Positions 37,234 through 43,980 of a stretch of DNA of 64,000 bases are shown here, piece after piece (within the stretch, counting starts at the first letter, position 1; every line of letters starts with the position of its first letter). The stretch comes from Stutzerimonas degradans. GTDB taxonomy: Bacteria > Pseudomonadota > Gammaproteobacteria > Pseudomonadales > Pseudomonadaceae. Below the pieces are notes generated by a model, which saw only the letters and a program-made list of their open reading frames with translations, was not told where the DNA came from and did not search any database. A program made the position numbers and the translations under genes. The DNA lies in the NCBI RefSeq assembly GCF_024448505.1, contig NZ_JAMOHV010000005.1, positions 124,001 through 188,000 of the forward strand, given 5' to 3'.

Positions 37234-37249
37234 AGCAGATGCCATGCCA
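37234..37249 (-). promoter_or_regulatory. Sigma-54 promoter of nirB operon
   Basis: On the minus strand TGGCATG-GCAT-CTGCT keeps GG and GC exactly 10 bases apart and fits TGGCAYR-N4-YTGCW. The predicted start is near 37223, giving a leader of about 158 bases that contains the NasT target and terminator. Confidence 0.78.
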
Positions 37250-37332
37250 ATTCGTCGCGAGCCGTAAATGCCGGTGAAGGCGGGCGCGAGAGGGATCTGT
37301 GCAGCTGCCGGACGCACCACGGCGAGGCCTTA

Positions 37333-37349
37333 TGCGCGCTGCTGGTGCG
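37333..37349. promoter_or_regulatory. Candidate NtrC site upstream of nirB
   Basis: TGCGCGCTGCTGGTGCG resembles the NtrC dyad TGCACC-N5-GGTGCA: the right half is nearly perfect and the left half has mismatches. It lies about 110-125 bases upstream of the predicted sigma-54 start, a usual enhancer distance. Confidence 0.42.
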
Positions 37350-37539
37350 CCCTTGTTGTAGCGGAGCGCCGATTGACAGGCGCGCGGCCGCTTGCATAAA
37401 GTCGTGCCCATGCGCCGATTTAGTCAGCTACTTGCGGGGCGCCGGGAACCGAGAGGTTTCGAAATACCGCTAAAGCGCTGGTTCCGGTGAAGCCTCCCAC
37501 CGCTGCCCAGCGGAACTCGTGAGGCGGAATCTCCAAAGC

Positions 37540-37848
37540 ATGAACGCAACGCACGCACAGCTACGCCTGGCCCCGATCACCAGCGGCCTGATCCGTTCCA
37601 ATCCCAAGGTTCTTCTTGGCGGCGCTCACCAGCCGTCCCTGTTGCGCTACCTCGATGGCTGGCCGCGGCGCAACAGTCGCTCGCGTGCGCTGCTGGTGCA
37701 GTTCGCCGGTGCCGATGAGTCGCTGGCGCGCTTCGCCGACGACAGTTTCGACCTCGCGGTGATCCAGTCGCCTTCGCCGGACAATCTCGACGAATGCATC
37801 CGCGAACTGACCCGCGTGGCGCGGCAGGGCTTGATCACCCGTCGCTGA
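37540..37848 (+). CDS. Small methyltransferase-like protein of unknown function
   Basis: The 102-residue protein resembles the C-terminal half of a class I SAM methyltransferase (DDSFDLAVIQSPSPDNLDECIRELTRVARQG). It lacks the glycine-rich SAM-binding motif, so it is probably not a working methyltransferase by itself. I start it at ATG 37540, with GAGGCGGA 11 bases or so upstream; ATG 37519 is possible. It diverges from nirB and overlaps the end of the kinase gene by 14 bases. I recognise no precise function. Confidence 0.6.
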   Translation: MNATHAQLRLAPITSGLIRSNPKVLLGGAHQPSLLRYLDGWPRRNSRSRALLVQFAGADESLARFADDSFDLAVIQSPSPDNLDECIRELTRVARQGLITRR

Positions 37849-39508
37849 GCAGCACCAGCCACAACAGCAGATTCGCCAGCAACGAGAGCAGCGCCAGGCC
37901 ACGCCAGACTTTCAGCGGTTCGCGCTCCAGCCAGGGGCGCGGGCGCTCCGGCGTAGCCAGACATTCCCCCTGTTCGAGGCGCAGCAGCCATTGCTCGGCG
38001 GTTTCGAAGCGCTGTTGCGGATCGGCGGCGACCGCCTGCGCCAGCATTGCTTCCAGCCATGTCGGCAGGTCCGGGCGATAGCGGCCGAGCGGCGTCGGCA
38101 CGCCGAAGCGGCGGTGCTGAAAGGGTTCGATTTCACCGTACGGAAACTGTCCGCTGAGCAGGTAATAGAGGGTGACGCCGACGGCATAGAGATCCTGGGC
38201 CACGCTCGGCGCGGCGCCGGCAAACGCCTCGGGGGCGAGAAAACTCGGTGTGCCGGGCAGGCTGCCGGGTGCATGGCGTGACAGCCCCGGGCAGAACGCC
38301 AGGCCGAAATCGAGGATGCGCAGCTCGCCGTCGTCGCCGATGTGCAGGTTCTCCGGTTTGATGTCGCGATGCAGGATGTTGCGTCGATGCAGCAGGCCCA
38401 CCGCGCGGATCAGTTGCGTGGCCAGCGGCAGCCACTCGTCCAGATTCAGCGGACCGGCTTGCTGCACGCGCTCGGCCAGCGTCTGGCCGGCGTATTCACG
38501 CTGCACGTAGTACAGCTGCTGGCGTTGTGGCAGCGGGTGCAACTGGGCGACGCTGCGTGCGGCGGCGCGACGCATGAACCACTCCTCCTGCAGCAGCGCC
38601 GTCGCCGCCTCGGGGTCGTCCCGCCGAGTCGCCGGCAGGGTTTTCAGCAGCCAGGCCTGGGCCTGCTCGTCGCGCACGCGATACAGCAGCGACTGGCGCG
38701 ACGTGTGCAGCAGGCTTTCCACCCGCCAGCCTTCGAACAGCTGGCCGGTGCGTAGCGGCGGCGGCAACGGCCAGTGCGGCAGCTGCGCGAGGGCGTCGGC
38801 CAGCACTGCGTCGGGCAGGGCGTCGATGCGCAGCAGCAGGGCGCTGGCGTTGTCCTGGCTGCCGTTGCGATGGGCCTGCTGAATCAACGTGCGAGCCGCC
38901 ACGTTGAGATCCGGCTGTTCGCCCAGCAGTCGCGCGATGGTGCGCTCGTCGACGCTCGCCCAGACGCCATCGCTGAGCAGCACGAAGCAGTCGCCGACGT
39001 GCAGCTCGCCGTCCAGATAGTCCATCCGCAGATGCTGATCCAGCCCCAACGCGCGCTTGAGCACGTGCTGCATGCCGGCCTGTTCCCACACGTGGTCTTC
39101 GGTCAGCCGCTGCAGCTGCCCGCCCTGCCAGCGATAGGCGCGGCAGTCGCCGATATGCGCGAGGGTAAAGCGCCGGCCGCGCAGCACCAGCGCGGTGAGT
39201 GTCGTCAGCAACGGCTGGCCGCCGCCACTGGCCTGCAGCCAGCGGTTGTGCGCGACCAGCACGCGGTCCAGCGCCTGGGCCACTGCCCAGGTTTCCGGGG
39301 TGGCGTAGTAATCCAGCGCCAGCGCCTGCAGCGTCGCCCGCGCGGCCAGCCCACCGTCGGTGCACTGGCTGACGCCGTCGGCCAGGGCAAACAGGCAGCC
39401 CTTGCTGGCAGCCAACCCGGGCAGCGGGGTCGCCACGCGGATGGCGTCCTGGTTCTCTTCACGCGGGCCGGTGGCGCTGGCTTCGCCGAAAGACAGTTGT
39501 AAAGACAC
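37835..39508 (-). CDS. PP2C phosphatase-Ser/Thr kinase fusion, membrane-anchored
   Basis: The 557-residue protein joins an N-terminal PP2C-type phosphatase (about 1-235: GPREENQDAIRV, LFALADGVSQC, HIGDCRAYRW, LLSDGVWASV, GSQDNASALLLR) to a Hanks-type protein kinase (about 260-520). The kinase keeps catalytic HRDIKPENL and DFGLAF, plus APEAF. A C-terminal membrane helix (GLALLSLLANLLLWLVLL) anchors it. I start it at GTG 39508, six bases after CGGAGG; the frame itself runs on upstream without a better start. It follows the nitrate transporter gene by 17 bases, so it should share its sigma-54/NasT control. A role in phosphorylating the transporter or reductase is plausible but untested. Confidence 0.9.
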   Translation of the reverse strand: MSLQLSFGEASATGPREENQDAIRVATPLPGLAASKGCLFALADGVSQCTDGGLAARATLQALALDYYATPETWAVAQALDRVLVAHNRWLQASGGGQPLLTTLTALVLRGRRFTLAHIGDCRAYRWQGGQLQRLTEDHVWEQAGMQHVLKRALGLDQHLRMDYLDGELHVGDCFVLLSDGVWASVDERTIARLLGEQPDLNVAARTLIQQAHRNGSQDNASALLLRIDALPDAVLADALAQLPHWPLPPPLRTGQLFEGWRVESLLHTSRQSLLYRVRDEQAQAWLLKTLPATRRDDPEAATALLQEEWFMRRAAARSVAQLHPLPQRQQLYYVQREYAGQTLAERVQQAGPLNLDEWLPLATQLIRAVGLLHRRNILHRDIKPENLHIGDDGELRILDFGLAFCPGLSRHAPGSLPGTPSFLAPEAFAGAAPSVAQDLYAVGVTLYYLLSGQFPYGEIEPFQHRRFGVPTPLGRYRPDLPTWLEAMLAQAVAADPQQRFETAEQWLLRLEQGECLATPERPRPWLEREPLKVWRGLALLSLLANLLLWLVLLSDG

Positions 39509-39525
39509 GGCAACCTCCGGCCGCG

Positions 39526-40737
39526 CTAGACCCGCGCGGCGGTTACGGCCGCCGAGCCCCAGGTGGTGCGCCAGCGGCGCTTGACGCCCTGCAGGCCGAA
39601 CCAGGCCACCACACCGAGACTGGCGAACAGCCACAGGCCGAGCTGGTAATCGCCGGTGGACTGCTTGACCGCGCCGAGCCCGGCGGTGAGCAGGAAGCCA
39701 CCGATACCGCCGGCCATGCCGACCAGCCCGGTCATCACGCCGATCTCCTTGTGAAAACGCTGCGGCACCAGCTGGAACACCGCACCGTTGCCGGCGCCCA
39801 GGCTGAGCATGGCGACCACGAACAGTGCCAGCGCAGCCGTGGCACTGGGCAGGTTGAAGCCAACCGCGGCGATACAGATCGACGCCACGGTGTACATCAC
39901 CAGCAGCGCGCGAATGCCGCCGATGCGATCGGCCAGGGCGCCGCCGAGCGGGCGCAGCAGGCTGCCGGCGAACACACAGGCTGCGGTGTAGTAACCGGCC
40001 TTCACCGGGTCGAAGGCGTACTGGTCGTGGAAGTAGCCGGGCAGGGTGCTGGCCAGGCCGAGGAAGCCGCCGAAGGTCACGCTGTAGAAGAACATGAACC
40101 ACCAGCTGTCGCGGTCGCCCAGCGCCTTCAGGTAGTCGGCGACGGATTTCGCTTTGGGCCGGTTGGGCGCGTTTTTCGCCACGCTGGCAAAGATACCGAG
40201 CGTCAGCACCAGCGGGATCAGCGCCAGGCCGAACACATTGTTCCAGCCGAACATCGACGCCAGCACCGGCGCGAACAGCGCCGCCAGCACGGTACCCGAG
40301 TTGCCTGCGCCGGCGATGCCCATCGCCTTGCCCTGGTGTTGCGGCGGATACCACTGCGAGGCCAGCGGCAGCGCCACGGCGAACGAAGCGCCGGCCATGC
40401 CGAGGAACAGGCCGAGCAGCAAAGCCTGCTCGTAGCTGCGGATGCCATGCAGCCAGGCCACCAGCAGCGCGCCGATCACCACGACCTGGCCCAGCAGCCC
40501 GGCACTTTTGGGCGAGGTGCGGTCGGCCAGCATGCCGAGCAGCAGGCGCAGCACCGCGCCGGAAAGGATCGGCGTGGCGACCATGAAGGCGCGTTGCTGG
40601 GTGGTCAGGCCCAGGTCCGCGGCGATCTGCACGCCGAGTGGGCCTAGCACGTACCAGACCATAAAGCTCAGGTCGAAGTAGAGGAAGGCGGCAAACAGGG
40701 TCGGCGCATGGCCGGATTTCCAGAAACTCGTGTTCAT
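39526..40737 (-). CDS. Nitrate/nitrite MFS transporter (NarK/NasA type)
   Basis: The 403-residue, 12-helix major facilitator of the nitrate/nitrite porter family imports nitrate for assimilation. Nitrate-signature glycine-rich stretches are visible in GIAGAGNSGTVLAALFAPVLA and GLVGMAGGIGGFLLTAGLG, and the cytoplasmic loop ADRTSPK matches the MFS loop 2-3 motif. I chose ATG 40737 (MNTSFWKSGHAP). The leader carries a NasT-type terminator/antiterminator. Among pseudomonads this gene is variously named nasA or narK, so no symbol is assigned to avoid confusion with the reductase. Confidence 0.93.
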   Translation of the reverse strand: MNTSFWKSGHAPTLFAAFLYFDLSFMVWYVLGPLGVQIAADLGLTTQQRAFMVATPILSGAVLRLLLGMLADRTSPKSAGLLGQVVVIGALLVAWLHGIRSYEQALLLGLFLGMAGASFAVALPLASQWYPPQHQGKAMGIAGAGNSGTVLAALFAPVLASMFGWNNVFGLALIPLVLTLGIFASVAKNAPNRPKAKSVADYLKALGDRDSWWFMFFYSVTFGGFLGLASTLPGYFHDQYAFDPVKAGYYTAACVFAGSLLRPLGGALADRIGGIRALLVMYTVASICIAAVGFNLPSATAALALFVVAMLSLGAGNGAVFQLVPQRFHKEIGVMTGLVGMAGGIGGFLLTAGLGAVKQSTGDYQLGLWLFASLGVVAWFGLQGVKRRWRTTWGSAAVTAARV

Positions 40738-40818
40738 CGTTCGGCTCCAGTTCGGAAGGCGCGGCGGCGCTGCCGTCGCGCATGAGGCGGTTGCTTCGTG
40801 GCCCCGACAGCGGGGCGG

Positions 40819-40875
40819 AAACGACAAAGGCGCCGCAGCACACCTGCCAGAACAGGGTGATGCGACGCCTTTGTC
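40819..40875 (-). terminator. Leader terminator-like hairpin of nitrate transporter operon
   Basis: On the minus strand GACAAAGGCG-T-CGCA pairs with TGCG-G-CGCCTTTGTC (15 pairs including one T-G) across a loop of about 23 bases. The T-run is short (GTTT), so intrinsic strength is uncertain. The 5' arm is shared with P2. Confidence 0.68.
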
Positions 40876-40903
40876 GGGGGTCGGTAGCCGCCGTTGGTTA
40901 CCG
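40863..40903 (-). promoter_or_regulatory. ANTAR-type dual hexaloop antiterminator (NasT target) of nitrate transporter
   Basis: P1 has arms CGGTAACC and GGCTACCG with one mismatch and loop AACGGC (40882-40903). P2 has arms CGAC and GTCG with loop AAAGGC (40863-40876). Both loops have A1 and G4, and the linker is five bases. P2 has the same loop and overlaps the terminator arm in the same way as the nirB leader, so both operons should respond together to NasT. P1 starts almost at the predicted 5' end. Confidence 0.82.
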
Positions 40904-40916
40904 TTGCAGAGCGTTG

Positions 40917-40932
40917 AGCAGAAAGCGTGCCA
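40917..40932 (-). promoter_or_regulatory. Sigma-54 promoter of nitrate transporter operon
   Basis: On the minus strand TGGCACG-CTTT-CTGCT is an almost perfect -24/-12 element with GG and GC 10 bases apart. The predicted start near 40906 gives a leader of about 170 bases containing the NasT target. Confidence 0.85.
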
Positions 40933-41099
40933 GGCGGCGGAGCGTGCTGTGGCGCGGCGTGCGGGCAACCCTGGTGGCCGGTTTGCGTGGCCGACGCGCG
41001 CTTATGGCGCATGCTGGGTGCAAATCGGGGCGCTGACGCACGGCGCCGGGCTGCTGGTAGGCTTGCCGCAAAGCGACTGCAAGCTGCAAGGAGTGAACG

Positions 41100-42044
41100 A
41101 TGACGCGTATCGCCACGCTGACCCTCAACCCGGCGATGGACCTGGCTGTCAGCACGGCACGGGTGCTGCCCACCGAGAAGCTGCGCTGCGCGCATCCGCG
41201 TCACGACCCCGGTGGCGGCGGCATCAACGTGGCGCGGGTGGTGCGCATCCTCGGGGGCGACTCGCTGGCCGTCTATCCCGCCGGCGGCCCGTTCGGCGAT
41301 CTGCTGCGCCGCGCGCTGGACGACATCGGTCTGGCGCATCTGCCGGTGGCGATCGCCGGCGACACCCGCGAGAGTTTCACCGTCGACGAGCAGGAAACCG
41401 GTCTGCAGTACCGCTTCGTGCTGCCCGGTCCGGTGCTCGGCGAGCAGGAGCGCCTGGGCTGCCTGGCCGCGTTGCGCGGGCTGCATCCGGCGCCGGGCTA
41501 TCTGGTGGTCAGCGGCAGCTTCACGCCCGGTATCGAGCCGGCGTTCTTCGATGAAATGCTGGCGCTGGCGCGGCAGATCGGCGCGCGGCTGGTGATCGAT
41601 CTGTCCGGCGAGCCGCTGGCCTACGCCGCGCGGCGCGGAGGCGCTTACCTGGTCAAGCCGAGCCTGAACGAACTCGCCGGTCTCATGGGGCGGCCGCTGG
41701 AAAGCGAGGCGGCGCAGGCGGCGGCGCTGCGTGAGCTGATCCAGCGTGGCGCCGCCGAGATCATCGTGCTGTCGCTGGGGGCGCAGGGCGCGCTGTTCGC
41801 CTGTGGCGACCGGCTCGAACGCCTGCCTTCACCGGCGGTGCCGGTGGTCAGCGCGGTGGGTGCCGGCGACAGCATGCTGGGCGCCATCGTGCATGCCCTG
41901 GCGCAAGGCTATGAGCTGGGTGCGGCCGTGCGTTTTGGCGCGGCGGCTGGCGCGGCGACGGTGATGCGTCCGGGCACCCAGCTCTGCCTGCGCACGGATG
42001 TCGAGCGGCTGTTCGCCGGACGGCCGCTCGACGCCGGCGCGTGA
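41100..42044 (+). CDS. pfkB: PfkB-family sugar-phosphate kinase (6-phosphofructokinase 2-like)
   Basis: The 314-residue ribokinase-fold kinase closely resembles E. coli PfkB in layout. It has LTLNPAMDLA near the start, EKLRCAHPRHDPGGGGINVAR at the sugar site, YRFVLPGP, LVKPSLNELAGL, and the ATP/anion-hole motif VSAVGAGDSMLGAIVHA with catalytic Asp. CAAGGAG precedes ATG 41100. It could phosphorylate fructose 6-phosphate, or fructose 1-phosphate/tagatose 6-phosphate like relatives. It lies between the two halves of the nitrate locus and reads the opposite way, with only 16 bases before the convergent nasT, so it is not part of those operons. Many pseudomonads lack phosphofructokinase, which makes its role worth testing. 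Confidence 0.8.
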   Translation: MTRIATLTLNPAMDLAVSTARVLPTEKLRCAHPRHDPGGGGINVARVVRILGGDSLAVYPAGGPFGDLLRRALDDIGLAHLPVAIAGDTRESFTVDEQETGLQYRFVLPGPVLGEQERLGCLAALRGLHPAPGYLVVSGSFTPGIEPAFFDEMLALARQIGARLVIDLSGEPLAYAARRGGAYLVKPSLNELAGLMGRPLESEAAQAAALRELIQRGAAEIIVLSLGAQGALFACGDRLERLPSPAVPVVSAVGAGDSMLGAIVHALAQGYELGAAVRFGAAAGAATVMRPGTQLCLRTDVERLFAGRPLDAGA

Positions 42045-42060
42045 GCCCGCCGCCTGCCGC

Positions 42061-42651
42061 TCAGTGGCCGAGCAGTTCGTTCATCGCGATGATCTGTTCG
42101 GCCACCTGGATCAGCTTCTGCTGGCGGCTCATGGCCTGACGCCGCATCAGCGTGTAGGCCTCCTCCTCGTTGCATTCGCGCAGCTTCATCAGCATGCCCT
42201 TGGCCAGCTCGATGCGCTTGCGCTCGGCAAGCTGCTGATCGCGGGCATGCAGCTGGGCACGCAGCGCCTGGTCACTCTCGAAGCGCGCCATCGCCACGTC
42301 GAGAATCGGCTTCAAGCGCCGCGCGTGGATGCCCTCGACGATATAGGCGCTGACCCCAGCACCGATGGCCTGGCGCATGGTATTTGGGTCGTCGTCGTCG
42401 GTGAACAGCACGATCGGCCGCGGGCGATCGCGGCTGACCAGCACGACCTGTTCCATCACGTCGCGGCCGGGGGAGTCGGTATCGATCAGCACCACGTCCG
42501 GGCGCACGGTCTCGACGCGTTCGGGCAGGTCGATGATCGAGCTGCAGGCGTCGATGACCTCGAAGCCGGCGTCGACCAGCGCGCTGCGCAGGCGCCCGAC
42601 CTTCTTCGGCGTATCGTCGACCAGCAGGATGCGCAGTACGTCGCTCTGCAT
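42061..42651 (-). CDS. nasT: ANTAR-domain antiterminator NasT
   Basis: NasT is a nitrate-responsive RNA-binding antiterminator. The 196-residue product has an N-terminal receiver-like domain (about 5-125: LRILLVDDTPKK, VVLIDTDSPGRDV) and a C-terminal ANTAR domain (about 130-190: QLAERKRIELAKGMLMKLRECNEEEAYTLMRRQAMSRQQKLIQVAEQII). In the known NasS-NasT model NasS holds NasT without nitrate, and nitrate frees NasT to stabilise leader hairpins. Matching leaders are at 37118-37180 and 40819-40903. Its ATG overlaps the nasS stop (TGATG), so the pair is translationally coupled. Confidence 0.94.
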   Translation of the reverse strand: MQSDVLRILLVDDTPKKVGRLRSALVDAGFEVIDACSSIIDLPERVETVRPDVVLIDTDSPGRDVMEQVVLVSRDRPRPIVLFTDDDDPNTMRQAIGAGVSAYIVEGIHARRLKPILDVAMARFESDQALRAQLHARDQQLAERKRIELAKGMLMKLRECNEEEAYTLMRRQAMSRQQKLIQVAEQIIAMNELLGH

Positions 42652-43871
42652 CAGCGGCTACCTCCCGAGACATCATCGGCCAGCGCATGCAGGGCGAAGC
42701 TGCGGGCATAGGCGGCTGGATCGCTGCCGTCCCAATGGCTGTCGCCCAGCAGCCGGCTGCTGCGATTCGACGCAACAGGCACGGCAACACCCAACGCACC
42801 GGCGGCGTCCCGATACAGCGCGGTCTGCTGCACGGCGCGGGCCACGGCGTGGTAGTCCGGGTCATGCCGCAGCAGGCCCCAGCGGCGCAGCTGGGTCATG
42901 AACCAGATGCCGTCGGAATGGAACGGCATGTTCACCGCGCCGTCGGCGAAGAAGCGCAGCGGATGGGCGTCCTGCCAGGCGTTGCCGAGGCCGTCGCAGT
43001 AATGCCCGAGAAAGCGCGGCGCGATGGCCGTCAGCGGTGCGTCGACGTAGTCGCGGGCGGCGAGCAGCTGCGCGGTGCTGCGGCGGTTCTCGTCGTTGCG
43101 CTCGATGAAACGGCTGGCGGCGAGTACCGCCATGATCAGCGCGCGGGCGGTATTGGGGTATTGCTCGACGAACGCACGGGTGCAGCCGAGGACTTTTTCC
43201 GGGTGATCCGGCCAGATCGACTGGCTGGTTGCGAGGGTGAAACCGGTCTGTTCGGCCACGGCTTGCGCGCCCCAGGGTTCGCCCGCGCAGAAGCCGTCGA
43301 TGCGACCGTGGCGCAGGTAGCCCACCATCTGGGCCGGCGGAACCACCAGGGTGCGCACGTCGCGCAGCGGATGGATGCCGTGGGCGGCGAGCCAGTAATA
43401 CAGCCACAACGCGTGGGTGCCGGTGGGGAAGGTCTGGGCGAAGGTCAGCCGTGCACCGCTTTGGCGCACGCAGCGGTGCAGCGCTTCGGCATCGGTCACG
43501 CCGGCTTCCTTGAGCGGCATCGAAAGGCTGATGCTCTGGCCGTTCTGCGCCAGCCCCATGAGCACGGCCATGTCCACCGGCGCACTGCCACCGATGCCCA
43601 GGTGCACGGCATAGATCAGGCCGTAGAGCCCGTGGGCGGCATCCAGCTCGCCGCCGAGCAGCTTGTCGCGCAGCCCGGCCCAGGAATGCTGGCGGCGCAG
43701 GTTGAGCGTCAGCCCGAACGGTTGGGCGAAGCCTTGGGTAGCGGCGACGATCAGCGAGGCGGCATCGGTCAGCGCCATGAAGCCGAGGTTGATGCTGCTT
43801 TTCTCCGGAGCATCGCTTCCGGCGACCCAGGCGAGGGCGTCATGGCGCGGTGAGCGGGGCGTTGCGGGCAT
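42651..43871 (-). CDS. nasS: Nitrate-sensing NrtA-like protein NasS
   Basis: The 406-residue cytoplasmic protein belongs to the NrtA/SsuA-like periplasmic-binding fold but has no signal peptide, as expected for the sensor NasS. Typical stretches are INLGFMALTDAASLIVAATQGFAQPFGL, GGELDAAHGLYGLIYAVHLGIGG, and GRIDGFCAGEPWGAQAV, which contribute to nitrate binding in the family. I start it at ATG 43871 (MPATPRSP) with AAGG upstream; the open frame continues far back into batD without cause. It overlaps nasT and lies downstream of the bat operon, with 109 bases between that may hold its own promoter. Confidence 0.92.
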   Translation of the reverse strand: MPATPRSPRHDALAWVAGSDAPEKSSINLGFMALTDAASLIVAATQGFAQPFGLTLNLRRQHSWAGLRDKLLGGELDAAHGLYGLIYAVHLGIGGSAPVDMAVLMGLAQNGQSISLSMPLKEAGVTDAEALHRCVRQSGARLTFAQTFPTGTHALWLYYWLAAHGIHPLRDVRTLVVPPAQMVGYLRHGRIDGFCAGEPWGAQAVAEQTGFTLATSQSIWPDHPEKVLGCTRAFVEQYPNTARALIMAVLAASRFIERNDENRRSTAQLLAARDYVDAPLTAIAPRFLGHYCDGLGNAWQDAHPLRFFADGAVNMPFHSDGIWFMTQLRRWGLLRHDPDYHAVARAVQQTALYRDAAGALGVAVPVASNRSSRLLGDSHWDGSDPAAYARSFALHALADDVSGGSR

Positions 43872-43980
43872 GCGGGCGACCTTGTTGGTGCGGGCCGGCA
43901 CGCAGTTCGCACCGGCTTCGGTCAGCTCCGTAGCAAGCGATATGCCAGGGCCGCTGCGGCCAGGCACATCGGCGGGGAGG

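Larger units (their letters stand above)
40738..41099. promoter_or_regulatory. Divergent control region: nitrate transporter leader and pfkB-like promoter
   Basis: This 362-base gap holds a sigma-54 promoter, the ANTAR-type leader and a terminator for the leftward transporter operon. A further hairpin GCCCCG/CGGGGC (40801-40816) lies close to its ribosome site. A candidate NtrC-like element TGGCGCATGCTGGGTGCA lies at 41005-41022, about 100-115 bases upstream of the sigma-54 start. I could not place a promoter for the rightward pfkB-like gene. Confidence 0.6.

Noticed and set aside
40801-40816. GCCCCG/CGGGGC hairpin before the transporter as a third ANTAR hairpin
   Set aside because: Its loop is four bases (ACAG on one strand) and lacks the six-base A1/G4 form.
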